Shown here: positions 33,169-41,958 of the stretch, one piece after another
How positions within the stretch are numbered: the stretch's first letter is position 1
Layout of the letters: every line of letters starts with the position of its first letter
Assembly (NCBI RefSeq): GCF_017355915.2
Contig: NZ_JAFEUV020000014.1
Coordinates: 1-64,000, forward strand
DNA length: 64,000 nt
Direction of reading: 5' to 3'
Source: Telluribacter roseus
GTDB taxonomy: Bacteria > Bacteroidota > Bacteroidia > Cytophagales > Spirosomataceae
The notes under the pieces: generated by a model
Told to the model about the DNA's origin: nothing
What the model saw: the letters and a program-made list of their open reading frames with translations, nothing else
Database searches by the model: none
Made by a program: the position numbers and the translations under genes

Positions 33169-33195
33169 CCCTTACTATCTAACAGAGCAAGTACA

Positions 33196-34425
33196 ATGGC
33201 AGATATAGAATTAGTACCTAATAAAAACTTTCCGGCCCGGAAAGACCACCCCGAGCTGGTAGGTGAGCTCACTACGCTTAACCTGGGTCCTACCCACCCG
33301 GCTACCCACGGTATCTTTCAGAACATCCTGCAGATGGATGGCGAAAAGATCGTGTCGGGCGAGCAGACCATTGGGTACATCCACCGGGCATTTGAAAAAA
33401 TAGCCGAGCGTCGTCCGTTCTATCAGATCACGACCCTGACCGACCGCATGAACTACTGTTCGTCACCAATCAACAACTTCGGCTGGCACATGACGGTAGA
33501 AAAGCTGCTGGGCATAGAAGTACCTAAGCGGGCGCAGTACATCCGGGTAATCCTGATGGAGCTGGCTCGTATCAGTGATCACCTGATCTGTAACGGGATC
33601 CTCGGGGTGGATAGCGGAGCCTATTCCGGCTTCCTGTACCTGATGGAGAAGCGGGAAGAGATCTACGAAATATACGAAGAGATATGCGGAGCCCGTCTGA
33701 CGACTAACATGGGTCGTATAGGCGGTATGGAAAGAGACTTCTCTAACGAGGCTCTGCGGAAGATCCGGGAGATGCTTAAAACGCTGCCACCGGTTCTGAA
33801 AGAGTTTGAGAACCTCTTCAACCGTAACCGTATATTCATGGACCGTACGATCAACGTAGGTCCTATTTCGGCCGAGCGGGCACTTAGCTACGGATTTACC
33901 GGACCTAACCTGCGTGCTGCCGGGGTTGACTACGATGTACGGGTGATGAATCCTTACTCTTCTTACGAAGATTTTGATTTTATTATTCCGGTAGGCCAGA
34001 GCGGCGATACCTACGACCGGTTTATGGTACGTAATGAGGAGATGTGGCAGAGTATGAGGATTATTGAGCAGGCTATGAACAACCTGCCCGAAGGTCCGTT
34101 CTTCGCCGATGCTCCTGAGTACTACCTGCCTCCCAAGCAGGAGGTATACCGCAGTATGGAGGCTCTCATCTACCACTTCAAGATTGTAATGGGTGAGATA
34201 GACGCTCCGGTAGGTGAAGTATACCACTCGGTAGAAGGTGGCAACGGTGAGTTGGGCTTCTACCTGATCAGTGACGGAGGCCGGACCCCTTACCGTCTGC
34301 ACTTCCGACGTCCCAGCTTTATCTATTACCAGGCGTTTCCTGAGATGTGCAAAGGCACGACCCTGTCGGATGCCATCCTGATCATGAGTAGTCTGAACGT
34401 AATTGCCGGAGAGCTGGACGCGTAA
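33196..34425 (+). CDS. nuoD: NADH-quinone oxidoreductase subunit D
   Basis: A 409-residue subunit of the quinone-binding module. TLNLGPTHPATHGIFQ carries the conserved histidine loop at the quinone cavity, followed by GYIHRAFEKIAE, RMNYCSSPINNFGW and the C-terminal PSFIYYQAFPEMCKGT and DAILIMSSLNVIAGELDA. It is related to the large subunit of NiFe hydrogenases but lacks the metal-binding cysteines. It has full length and normal order in the operon. Confidence 0.96.
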   Translation: MADIELVPNKNFPARKDHPELVGELTTLNLGPTHPATHGIFQNILQMDGEKIVSGEQTIGYIHRAFEKIAERRPFYQITTLTDRMNYCSSPINNFGWHMTVEKLLGIEVPKRAQYIRVILMELARISDHLICNGILGVDSGAYSGFLYLMEKREEIYEIYEEICGARLTTNMGRIGGMERDFSNEALRKIREMLKTLPPVLKEFENLFNRNRIFMDRTINVGPISAERALSYGFTGPNLRAAGVDYDVRVMNPYSSYEDFDFIIPVGQSGDTYDRFMVRNEEMWQSMRIIEQAMNNLPEGPFFADAPEYYLPPKQEVYRSMEALIYHFKIVMGEIDAPVGEVYHSVEGGNGELGFYLISDGGRTPYRLHFRRPSFIYYQAFPEMCKGTTLSDAILIMSSLNVIAGELDA

Positions 34426-34458
34426 ATTAACCATTGGAATCCTTCCTGTAGAAAGATA

Positions 34459-34956
34459 ATGACCGAAGCACCTAATACAGTAGCATTCACGCCGGAACGC
34501 CTGGCAAAAGCAAAGGAAATCATAGCCCGCTATCCCGAAGGCCGTCAGAAGTCGGCGCTTCTGCCCCTCCTGCACTTGGCTCAGGAACAGTGGGGATGGG
34601 TAAGCCCGGAGGTAATGGACTACGTAGCTGACCTACTGAGCATACTACCTATTGAGGTATACGAGGTAGCTACCTTCTATACCATGTTCCACCTGGATCC
34701 TGTCGGAAAACACGTCATTGAGTACTGCCGTACCGGCCCCTGCTGCCTGATGGGTGGTGAGGATGTGTATGGTTACCTGCGCGAAAAGCTGGGTGTGGAA
34801 GCCGGACAGACTACGGCCGACGGCAAGTTTACCGTAAAGGAGGTAGAGTGCCTGGCCGCCTGTGGCTGGGGACCTGTGTTCCAGATCCGGGAGAAGTACT
34901 ACATGAATCTCACCCGGGAGCGGGTTGATGAGATCATTGACGAGTTAAGCAAATAA
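34459..34956 (+). CDS. nuoE: NADH-quinone oxidoreductase subunit E
   Basis: A 165-residue thioredoxin-fold subunit carrying the 2Fe-2S cluster N1a in the NADH module. The four Cys ligands appear in the blocks IEYCRTGPCCLMGGED and VECLAACGWGPVFQI. The N-terminal helices contain SALLPLLHLAQEQWGWV. It lies directly upstream of nuoF, its structural partner. Confidence 0.94.
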   Translation: MTEAPNTVAFTPERLAKAKEIIARYPEGRQKSALLPLLHLAQEQWGWVSPEVMDYVADLLSILPIEVYEVATFYTMFHLDPVGKHVIEYCRTGPCCLMGGEDVYGYLREKLGVEAGQTTADGKFTVKEVECLAACGWGPVFQIREKYYMNLTRERVDEIIDELSK

Positions 34957-34987
34957 GCTGCTGTAAGCTGCTATACTATATAGAATA

Positions 34988-36328
34988 ATGGCAAAGAAGA
35001 TCTTAACCGAATATATAAACGTCCCCGGCATCGACACCTTTGAGGTGTACCGCAAGCACGGGGGCTATACGGCTGTAGAGAAAGCGCTCAAAACCATGAC
35101 GCCCGAAGAGGTAGTGGAAGAGGCGAAGAAATCAGGCGTACGCGGACGAGGCGGCGCCGGATTCCCGATGGGAATGAAGTGGAGCTTTCTGGCCAAGCCG
35201 GAAGGAGTACCCCGCTACCTGGTATGTAATGCGGACGAATCAGAGCCCGGTACCTTCAAGGACCACTACCTGATGAAGATGATCCCCCACCTGCTTATAG
35301 AGGGGATGATCGTGTCAAGCTTTGCGCTGGGTGCTAATAAGTCGTTCATCTACGTACGGGGCGAGCTCATGTACGTGATCCGCATCCTGGAAAGAGCCAT
35401 CGAAGAGGCCAAAGAAAAAGGCTTCCTGGGTAAGAACATCCTGGGTACAGGCTACGACCTGGAACTGGTAGTACAGCCCGGAGGTGGAGCTTATATCTGC
35501 GGTGAAGAAACGGCCCTGCTGGAATCGCTGGAAGGAAAGCGCGGTAACCCTCGCAACAAGCCTCCTTTCCCGGCTATCAAGGGTCTGTACCAGAGCCCAA
35601 CGGTAGTGAACAACGTGGAGTCCATCTCTAACATGCCCTGGATCATCAACAACGGGGGTGATGCCTATGCCGCCATCGGAGTGGGACGCAGTACCGGTAC
35701 CAAGCTAATCTCGGCCTCAGGTCACATCCGGAAGCCCGGTGTGTATGAGATTGAGCTAGGTGTATCGGTAGATGAGTTCCTGAACTCAGATGAATACTGC
35801 GGCGGCGTACGCGACGGCCACTACCTTAAGGCATTAGTAGCGGGAGGATCGTCAGTACCCATACTGCCGGCTCACCTGATTACCAAGACCGCCAACGGTG
35901 AAGATCGTCTGATGACGTACGAGTCACTCTCCGACGGTGGCTTTGCCACCGGTACCATGCTGGGATCGGGTGGATTCATCGTATTTGACGAGACATCCTG
36001 TATTGTACGTAATACCTGGAACTTCTCCCGCTTCTACCACCACGAGTCGTGCGGGCAGTGCAGCCCCTGCCGTGAAGGTACCGGCTGGATGGAGAAGGTA
36101 CTCCACCGTCTTGAGCACGGCCACGGTAGCATGCACGACATTGACCTGCTGGTAGATATATCAAAGAAAATAGAAGGAAATACGATCTGTCCGCTCGGGG
36201 ATGCGGCAGCCTGGCCGGTAGCCAGTGCCATTCGTCATTTCCGTGAAGAGTTTGAATGGCACGTGACCCATCCGCAGGAGGCTACCCGCCCCGGCGCGGT
36301 ATACATGGGTTCAGCGGCCTTAGTGTAA
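34988..36328 (+). CDS. nuoF: NADH-quinone oxidoreductase subunit F
   Basis: A 446-residue NADH-binding subunit with FMN and the 4Fe-4S cluster N3. The nucleotide-binding block is GVRGRGGAGFPMGMKW. The flavin region has CNADESEPGTFKD and the glycine-rich GGGAYICGEETALLESLEG. The cluster ligands are in SCGQCSPCREGTGW and NTICPLGDAAAWP. It starts the electron path from NADH. The 78-bp gap before nuoG contains an inserted-looking repeat stretch, unlike the tight spacing elsewhere. Confidence 0.97.
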   Translation: MAKKILTEYINVPGIDTFEVYRKHGGYTAVEKALKTMTPEEVVEEAKKSGVRGRGGAGFPMGMKWSFLAKPEGVPRYLVCNADESEPGTFKDHYLMKMIPHLLIEGMIVSSFALGANKSFIYVRGELMYVIRILERAIEEAKEKGFLGKNILGTGYDLELVVQPGGGAYICGEETALLESLEGKRGNPRNKPPFPAIKGLYQSPTVVNNVESISNMPWIINNGGDAYAAIGVGRSTGTKLISASGHIRKPGVYEIELGVSVDEFLNSDEYCGGVRDGHYLKALVAGGSSVPILPAHLITKTANGEDRLMTYESLSDGGFATGTMLGSGGFIVFDETSCIVRNTWNFSRFYHHESCGQCSPCREGTGWMEKVLHRLEHGHGSMHDIDLLVDISKKIEGNTICPLGDAAAWPVASAIRHFREEFEWHVTHPQEATRPGAVYMGSAALV

Positions 36329-36335
36329 TTTTGAA

Positions 36336-36398
36336 TGAGTGATTGAGAGAGTTAGAGAATTTTCATTCACTTATTCACTCATTCACTCAATCCTCATT
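36336..36398. repeat. Inverted TCATTCAC-type repeats within the nuo operon
   Basis: GAATGAGTGATTGAG (36334-36348) is followed by CATTCACTTATTCACTCATTC (36363-36383) and CACTCAATCCTCATTG. The two parts are complementary words, so the spacer between nuoF and nuoG can fold into a hairpin. It belongs to the same octamer family as the arrays at 10757 and 11927. Confidence 0.7.
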
Positions 36399-36406
36399 GA
36401 AGAACA

Positions 36407-37522
36407 ATGGAAGAGACCAAACCAACTTTATTCAAAATAACCTTCGACGGTATTGAAGTCGAAGTGGAGCCGGGTACTACCATTATGCAGGCTGCCCGTA
36501 AGATCGCCGAAGCGGACCGATCAAACGATGCCCTGGTACCACCGGCCATGTGCTACTACGAGCCTTTGAAAGGAACGGGCGGTAAGTGCCGCGCCTGTCT
36601 GGTAAAGGTAACCCAGGGCTCCGCCAAGGATACGCGCCCTATGCCTAAGCTGGTACCCTCGTGTATCACACAGGTACAGGACGGTATGGTAGTAGAGAAC
36701 ACCACCAATCCGGCCGTACTGGAAGCCCGCAAAGGCGTAGTGGAGTTCCTGCTCATCAACCACCCGCTGGACTGCCCCGTGTGCGACCAGGCTGGTGAGT
36801 GCCACCTGCAGGACTTTGCTTATGAGCACGGAGCGGCCAAAACCCGCTACGAGGAAGAGCGCCGTACCTTTGACCGGCACGACTTGGGTCCGTACATCCA
36901 GCTGCACATGACGCGTTGTATCCTGTGCTACCGCTGCGTATTCACGGCTGATCAGATTACAAATAAGCGGGTGCACGGTGTAATGCACCGGGGCGATGCT
37001 GCCGAAATCAGTACCTACATTGAGAAAGCCATTGATAACGACTTCTCCGGAAACGTCATTGATGTATGTCCCGTAGGAGCTCTGACCGACAAAACCTATC
37101 GCTTCAAGAACCGTGTATGGTTTACCAAACCCGTGGATGCCCACCGCGACTGCCCTACCTGTAGTGGTAACGTGACGCTGTGGTACCGGGGTGAAGAGGT
37201 AATCCGGGTGACGGCTCGCAAGAACGAGTGGGGTGAGGTAAAAGAGTTTATCTGTAACACCTGCCGTTTCGAGAAGAAGAATACAAGCGACTGGACCATC
37301 GAAGGACCTACCAAGGTACTGCGCAGCTCGGTAATCTCGGCGAATAAGTACCGTGCGGACCTGGTAAAGAAGCCTGATTTTGCTCTGAAGCTGGCTGATT
37401 CGCAGTACAAGCCCATTGAGGACAGCCGCGAGTTCGTGACAGATCAGGACAAGATTCGTCAGCTGAGTATTGAAAATAATGACAAAGCCAACCACCGTTC
37501 ACAGTTGGCCGAAAAGAACTGA
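36407..37522 (+). CDS. nuoG: NADH-quinone oxidoreductase subunit G, short form
   Basis: A 371-residue iron-sulfur subunit. The ferredoxin-like domain has GGKCRACLVKV and related cysteines for a 2Fe-2S cluster. HPLDCPVCDQAGECHLQDF provides the His/Cys cluster block, and MTRCILCYRCVFTADQ with VIDVCPVGALTD the 4Fe-4S ligands. A further cluster site, DCPTCSGNV with FICNTCRFEKK, begins the molybdopterin-like domain, but the protein ends soon after. Long NuoG proteins have 700-900 residues. Short versions are usual in Cytophagales-type operons. No frameshift is seen, and nuoH follows in normal order. Confidence 0.9.
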   Translation: MEETKPTLFKITFDGIEVEVEPGTTIMQAARKIAEADRSNDALVPPAMCYYEPLKGTGGKCRACLVKVTQGSAKDTRPMPKLVPSCITQVQDGMVVENTTNPAVLEARKGVVEFLLINHPLDCPVCDQAGECHLQDFAYEHGAAKTRYEEERRTFDRHDLGPYIQLHMTRCILCYRCVFTADQITNKRVHGVMHRGDAAEISTYIEKAIDNDFSGNVIDVCPVGALTDKTYRFKNRVWFTKPVDAHRDCPTCSGNVTLWYRGEEVIRVTARKNEWGEVKEFICNTCRFEKKNTSDWTIEGPTKVLRSSVISANKYRADLVKKPDFALKLADSQYKPIEDSREFVTDQDKIRQLSIENNDKANHRSQLAEKN

Positions 37523-37579
37523 TCCATCTAATAACAATCTATTCCGGAGGCGCACCAGCTCCTCCGGCTGTATACTACC

Positions 37580-38659
37580 ATGGAACTAACTGAGTTCATC
37601 ATTAAGGCCATTATTATACTGGTGATCTTTGGACTAACCCTCCTGATCGCTATGTACTCTACCTACGGCGAACGTAAAGTAGCTGCCTTTATCCAGGATC
37701 GTATCGGTCCCAACCGGGCGGGGCCGTTTGGAATGCTGCAGCCCTTGGCCGATGCCGGTAAGATGTTTTTTAAGGAAGACTTCATCCCTGCCCAGGCTAA
37801 CAAGTGGCTGTTTATTGCTGGTCCTGCGCTGGCTATGCTTACTGCTCTGATGGCGAGTGCCGTTATCCCCTTTGGAGATACGATTCGTTACGATGGCGTG
37901 GAAGTAGCCGTACAGGCCGTAGAAGCCAACATTGGTATTCTGTACATCTTCGGTGTGGTATCGCTGGGAGTATACGGAATCATGGTGGGAGGCTGGGCTT
38001 CCAATAACAAGTTCTCTCTGCTGGGTGCTATCCGGGCAGCTTCTCAGAACATCAGCTACGAAATAGCCATGGGTATGGCCATTGTAGCCATTCTGATGAT
38101 GACTGGTTCGCTGTCACTGCGGGCGATTGTAGAGCAGCAGCACGGAGGCAACTGGAACATCTGGTACCAGCCACTCGGATTTATCATATTCATCACCTGT
38201 GCCTTTGCGGAGTGTAACCGTACGCCCTTTGACCTCCCTGAGTGTGAAACGGAGCTGGTAGGTGGATACCACACGGAGTATAGCAGTATGAAGCTGGGTT
38301 TCTACCTGTTTGCTGAGTACATCAACATGTTTATCTCTTCGGCTGTAATCTCAGCGCTGTACTTTGGTGGCTACAACTACCCCGGTATGGACTGGGTATA
38401 CACCCAACTAACCGGAGCTTTCGGTGAGGTAGCGGGTCACAATGCCGCTACGCTGATCGGTACGGCCGTGTTCTTTGGCAAGGCGTTGTTCTTCGTATTC
38501 TTCTACATGTGGGTACGCTGGACACTGCCACGCTTCCGCTACGACCAGCTCATGAACCTGGGCTGGAAGGGACTGATCCCTCTGGCTATTCTTAATATAA
38601 TTATCACAGGTACTGGAGTACTGTTTCTGGAGCCTTATTTCTCGGCTCTGCTTAAGTAA
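37580..38659 (+). CDS. nuoH: NADH-quinone oxidoreductase subunit H
   Basis: A 359-residue membrane subunit with eight or nine helices, forming the quinone entry site and the link to the proton-pumping arm. Conserved loops are visible: YGERKVAAFIQDRIGPNRAGPFG split over its start, LQPLADAGKMFFKED, and FAECNRTPFDLPECETELVG with the acidic residues facing the quinone tunnel. The C terminus has MWVRWTLPRFRYDQLMNLGW. Full length and normal order. Confidence 0.96.
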   Translation: MELTEFIIKAIIILVIFGLTLLIAMYSTYGERKVAAFIQDRIGPNRAGPFGMLQPLADAGKMFFKEDFIPAQANKWLFIAGPALAMLTALMASAVIPFGDTIRYDGVEVAVQAVEANIGILYIFGVVSLGVYGIMVGGWASNNKFSLLGAIRAASQNISYEIAMGMAIVAILMMTGSLSLRAIVEQQHGGNWNIWYQPLGFIIFITCAFAECNRTPFDLPECETELVGGYHTEYSSMKLGFYLFAEYINMFISSAVISALYFGGYNYPGMDWVYTQLTGAFGEVAGHNAATLIGTAVFFGKALFFVFFYMWVRWTLPRFRYDQLMNLGWKGLIPLAILNIIITGTGVLFLEPYFSALLK

Positions 38660-38685
38660 CCCCGTACCCTGCAACCATACATGCC

Positions 38686-39279
38686 ATGCAGTTGACCAAT
38701 CGCTCTAAGCAAGTTAGCAATAAAGAAATGACTCTGGCCGAACGCGCCTACCTGCCCGCTATTGCGCAGGGTATGGCCATTACGCTCAAGCATTTCTTCA
38801 AAAAGAAAGTAACCATACAGTACCCTGAGGTAAAGCGCTACCTCGGCCCCGTGTTCCGCGGGCGTCACATCCTGAAGCGCGACGATCAGGGACGCGAGCG
38901 CTGTACCGCCTGTGGTCTGTGCGCCGTTGCCTGTCCGGCCGAAGCTATCCAGATGGTAGCTGCCGAGCGTGAGAAGGGTGAAGAGCATCTGTACCGTGAA
39001 GAGAAATACGCCGCTGTATACGAAGTAAACATGCTGCGCTGCATCTTCTGCGGACTGTGCGAGGAAGCATGCCCCAAGCAGGCCGTATACCTGCGTCACG
39101 ACGAGATGGTACCCGTCTTTGTCGAGCGCGATCAGGTGATCTGGGGTAAGGATATGCTGGTAGAGGATATGAACAACCGCTACAAGCGTGAAGCCTGGAC
39201 CAAAGAAGAAGCCCGTCAGCTGGACGAGAAGAAAGCCAGAGGCGAAGTTTCGAACGTAGAGCCCCGTGCTATTCCCTGA
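38686..39279 (+). CDS. nuoI: NADH-quinone oxidoreductase subunit I
   Basis: A 197-residue ferredoxin-type subunit with two 4Fe-4S clusters, N6a and N6b. The ligand sets are CTACGLCAVACPAEAI and CIFCGLCEEACPKQAVYL. An N-terminal amphipathic helix (GMAITLKHFFKKKVTIQYP) lies on the membrane. It passes electrons toward NuoB. A GC-rich hairpin-like sequence lies in the 66-bp gap before nuoJ. Confidence 0.96.
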   Translation: MQLTNRSKQVSNKEMTLAERAYLPAIAQGMAITLKHFFKKKVTIQYPEVKRYLGPVFRGRHILKRDDQGRERCTACGLCAVACPAEAIQMVAAEREKGEEHLYREEKYAAVYEVNMLRCIFCGLCEEACPKQAVYLRHDEMVPVFVERDQVIWGKDMLVEDMNNRYKREAWTKEEARQLDEKKARGEVSNVEPRAIP

Positions 39280-39303
39280 ATCTAACTAATTTTATACCTT
39301 TGC

Positions 39304-39325
39304 CGCGCGGTAGTCGCCGCTCCGG
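39304..39325. repeat. GC-rich palindromic segment between nuoI and nuoJ
   Basis: CGCGCGGTAGTCGCCGCTCC contains a GTCGCCGCTCCGGA part resembling the hairpin GCATCGGCGCTCCGAT. The match is loose, so membership in the palindrome family is uncertain. Confidence 0.35.
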
Positions 39326-39345
39326 AAAGTGACCATTACCTGTTT

Positions 39346-39864
39346 ATGAATCCGACGTTATCGATTTTTTATTTCCTGTCTTTCCTGACAGTACTCAGTG
39401 CCCTCATGGTGGTTTTCTCGCGTAGCCCCATTCACAGTGTGCTCTACCTGATCCTGACATTCTTCTGTCTGACAGGCCATTACATCCTGCTGAATGCGCA
39501 GTTTCTGGCGGCGGTAAATATCATTGTGTACGCCGGAGCTATCATGGTACTCTTTCTCTTCGTGATCATGTTCCTGAACATGAAGAAAGAAGACGAGGAA
39601 GCAAAAACCAATCTGACCAAGATAGCAGCCATGATCGTAGCGGGTACTCTGTTCGTGATCTTGTTCGGAGCGTACCGTAAGACCATCGTTGGCTCGTACA
39701 ACCCTTACGAGTACAACTCGCAGGTAGGTATGGTAGAGAGCCTGGGAGCCGTGCTGTTCAGAGATTATCTGCTGCCATTCGAGCTGGCGTCGGTGCTGTT
39801 CCTGATTGCGATGACTGGTGCTGTCATGTTGGGTAGACGCGAAGTAGGAGAGCGTCATTTCTAA
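39346..39864 (+). CDS. nuoJ: NADH-quinone oxidoreductase subunit J
   Basis: A 172-residue membrane subunit with five helices. The conserved NIIVYAGAIMVLFLFVIMFL helix holds the pi-bulge region of NuoJ, and the N terminus has SRSPIHSVLYLILTFF. It is the last nuo gene seen: a strong terminator follows about 30 bp later, and nuoK, nuoL, nuoM and nuoN are not in the window. The proton-pumping subunits must be encoded elsewhere if complex I is complete. Confidence 0.95.
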   Translation: MNPTLSIFYFLSFLTVLSALMVVFSRSPIHSVLYLILTFFCLTGHYILLNAQFLAAVNIIVYAGAIMVLFLFVIMFLNMKKEDEEAKTNLTKIAAMIVAGTLFVILFGAYRKTIVGSYNPYEYNSQVGMVESLGAVLFRDYLLPFELASVLFLIAMTGAVMLGRREVGERHF

Positions 39865-39893
39865 ATTTGACCCTGTATCTGTTTGCATAGTTT

Positions 39894-39930
39894 GCGGGGC
39901 TGGCCACTAGGCCGGTCCCGCTTTTCTTTA
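39894..39930 (+). terminator. Terminator of the nuo operon
   Basis: GCGGGGCTGGCC pairs with GGCCGGTCCCGC (ending 39921), with internal mismatches, and is followed by TTTTCTTT. Confidence 0.85.
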
Positions 39931-40051
39931 GCCCTCCGGGGTTAGCAGCAGGCATTGGTTAGAGATGCAAAATAGTGCGTTTCTACATATAGCAAAACTC
40001 CGCTTTTCACTCTACACTTTTCACTTCTCACTTACTTTCTCCCTTCCTCCA

Positions 40052-40064
40052 CGCGGCCGCCGCC
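40052..40064 (-). repeat. Intergenic GC-palindrome containing GCGGCCGC
   Basis: CGCGGCCGCCGCC shares the GGCGGCCGC core (minus strand) with the hairpins at 2665 and 9381. Like the copy at 9381 it ends a pyrimidine-rich tract (CCCTTCCTCC before, TTCACC after). Confidence 0.5.
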
Positions 40065-40275
40065 TTCACCAATATGTATAGGGTATATTACCTGCTTTCC
40101 CTTTAATTTACTGGTACTTCATAGGTAGTACCTATAAAATTCCGGTTTTTAGAGGAGTAATAAAAACTGCTTTTCATTTGTCAGGTTTCTGAAATGAGGA
40201 GGCCTCTAAAAGCGTTTACTTTATTAAGTAGTACCTGTACTACCTGAGGAAGTAGTAAATAAGTAGCCGTAACTG

Positions 40276-41076
40276 ATGAAGCAACGACATCTCTGGTATA
40301 TCCTGCTGGCCAATGGATTATTTGCAACAGTAGCTAACCTGCTGTTCCTGATCGACGGCATCCAGCAACTGTGGAAAGTACTGTGGCAAAGTCTGCTGTA
40401 TGGAATGGTCGTATACGCTTTTCAGATCGCCCTGACGTACTACCTCATTCAGAAATATGCCTCCCGCTCCTGGTTGTATCAGCCTTTTAGGGCCCGAGCC
40501 TGGGCAGTCGGGTTGGGCGTTGGCATAGGGCTCTGGCTGCTTTTTACCGGTATCTATACCTTGCAGCGTTCTTCCAGCCTCCTGTTTCCCAACTCGTCCG
40601 AAAGCTTCGTCCGTTTCCTCTCGATATTTCTTTTCAACTCGCTACCCGGTGCTCTGATCGAGGAATATCTTTTCAGGTACCTTCCGGTACGGTACGCCGA
40701 AAGCAGAAAGCTGGAGAAGCCCAGGGCGTGGCTGCTGTACGTGGGCGTGCTGCTTCTGTTTACGGTGGTACATATACCTGCCTATCTCCTCCGAGACCAG
40801 GTACCTCTCTCATCGTTATGGAGTCCATTCTCGATGGGGATTGCCTTTTTCTTTGTCTACCATACTACCCGTAACCTTCCCTTTGCGGCCCTTTTTCACG
40901 CTTTTACGAATAACCACTGGTTTCTTTACGGCACCCGCGACAGTAACGACTACTCCATCGTGATCCTGGCGAGTGTCATCTGGCTCATGCTGCGTATCCG
41001 GCAGAAGCAGCGCGCATACAAGCTAAAGCTACAGAAGGATATCTACAGTACCAGTACTGAGCATCATCGGGAGTAG
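40276..41076 (+). CDS. CPBP-family intramembrane metalloprotease
   Basis: A 266-residue membrane protein with about six to eight helices. The CPBP/CAAX-protease motifs are present: the EEYLFRYLPVR block (EExxxR), TVVHIPAYL with the second-motif His, and FHAFTNNHW with the third. These Abi-type proteases cut substrates inside the membrane; in bacteria roles range from bacteriocin immunity to envelope maintenance, and the substrate here is unknown. The hydrophobic start MKQRHLWYILLANGLF fits a membrane insertion signal. It appears to be transcribed alone. Confidence 0.88.
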   Translation: MKQRHLWYILLANGLFATVANLLFLIDGIQQLWKVLWQSLLYGMVVYAFQIALTYYLIQKYASRSWLYQPFRARAWAVGLGVGIGLWLLFTGIYTLQRSSSLLFPNSSESFVRFLSIFLFNSLPGALIEEYLFRYLPVRYAESRKLEKPRAWLLYVGVLLLFTVVHIPAYLLRDQVPLSSLWSPFSMGIAFFFVYHTTRNLPFAALFHAFTNNHWFLYGTRDSNDYSIVILASVIWLMLRIRQKQRAYKLKLQKDIYSTSTEHHRE

Positions 41077-41161
41077 AGCCTTTGATCCTTTACAAAATCG
41101 TAACAACCTCTTCTTTCATTTTATAGTAAATTGCGTTCCTAACCTACCCTTTACCCTACTA

Positions 41162-41938
41162 ATGAAAAGAGCCTTACTATTTACCGCACTTTTTCTGACT
41201 TCGCTTACCTTCCAGAGTATGACCGTCACCAAAAAGAAAGCCAACAAGGTAATAGCCCACCGAGGAGCCTGGAAAAACACTGGCGCCCCCCAAAACTCAA
41301 TTGCTGCCCTGGAGCATGCCATCAAGCTGGGATGCTACGGCAGCGAATTTGACGTACACATGTCGGCTGATTCGGTACTGGTTATCAACCATGACCATAC
41401 CATTCAGGGGGTAGCTCTGGAGACTACTCCGGCCGCTCAGCTCTCGGCTATCAAACTGAGCAACGGCGAGTCGCTACCTACGCTGGAAGCTTACCTGAAC
41501 GCAGGTAAAAAGCAGAAGCGTACGCGGCTCGTTCTGGAAATCAAGGCTTCGCAGCTCGGAAAGGAGCGCTCGCTGGCGCTGGCTCAGAAGTGTGTGGAGA
41601 TGGTTCGCAAGACCAAAACGCGCAGCCTGGTCGACTACATCAGCTTTGACTACGACGTATGTAAAAAAGTAAAGGAGCTGGATCCGTCCGCGCAGGTAGC
41701 CTACCTGAACGGCGATAAGACACCGGAGCAGGTAGCAGCGGATGGCTTATACGGCCTCGACTACCACCACACCGTTTACAAGAAGAATGAGAACTGGATC
41801 AAGGAAGCGCAGCAGAAGGGCCTGACCCTAAACGTTTGGACTGTCAACGACCGGAGCCTGATGGATTGGTTCCTGGAACGGAACGTTGACTTCATCACGA
41901 CAGATCAGCCGGAGCTATTACTGGAGATAACTCAGTAA
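41162..41938 (+). CDS. Glycerophosphodiester phosphodiesterase
   Basis: A 258-residue GDPD-family enzyme that splits glycerophosphodiesters into glycerol 3-phosphate and an alcohol. A signal peptide (MKRALLFTALFLTSLTFQSM) places it in the periplasm or outside. Catalytic residues are visible: IAHRGAW (H33, R34), SEFDVHMSAD with the metal-binding Glu62 and Asp64, and VINHDHT with the second His. The C-terminal NVWTVNDRSLMDWFLE and FITTDQPELL are typical of the TIM barrel end. It probably recycles phospholipid head groups. Its stop lies 21 bp from the convergent NlpC/P60 gene. Confidence 0.92.
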   Translation: MKRALLFTALFLTSLTFQSMTVTKKKANKVIAHRGAWKNTGAPQNSIAALEHAIKLGCYGSEFDVHMSADSVLVINHDHTIQGVALETTPAAQLSAIKLSNGESLPTLEAYLNAGKKQKRTRLVLEIKASQLGKERSLALAQKCVEMVRKTKTRSLVDYISFDYDVCKKVKELDPSAQVAYLNGDKTPEQVAADGLYGLDYHHTVYKKNENWIKEAQQKGLTLNVWTVNDRSLMDWFLERNVDFITTDQPELLLEITQ

Positions 41939-41958
41939 CAGGCTACTGCTACTCGTTT

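Larger units (their letters stand above)
39865..40275. other. Spacer after nuoJ with terminator, pyrimidine tract and palindrome
   Basis: No gene is seen, and no nuoK can be read in any frame. After the terminator come a CTTTTCACTTCTCACTTACT-like pyrimidine tract (about 40010-40050), a palindrome at 40052-40064, and an AT-rich stretch with repeated GTAGTACCT words (40120-40260) just upstream of the CPBP gene. Confidence 0.6.

Noticed and set aside
33463-34575. 370-codon minus-strand frame opposite nuoD and the nuoE start
   Set aside because: nuoD is unmistakable on the other strand; the frame has no own motifs.
36521-37495. 324-codon minus-strand frame opposite nuoG
   Set aside because: Antisense shadow of the cysteine-rich nuoG.
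36407-37522. nuoG as a truncated pseudogene
   Set aside because: The frame ends cleanly with nuoH in normal position, the clusters are intact, and short NuoG forms are usual in this phylum.
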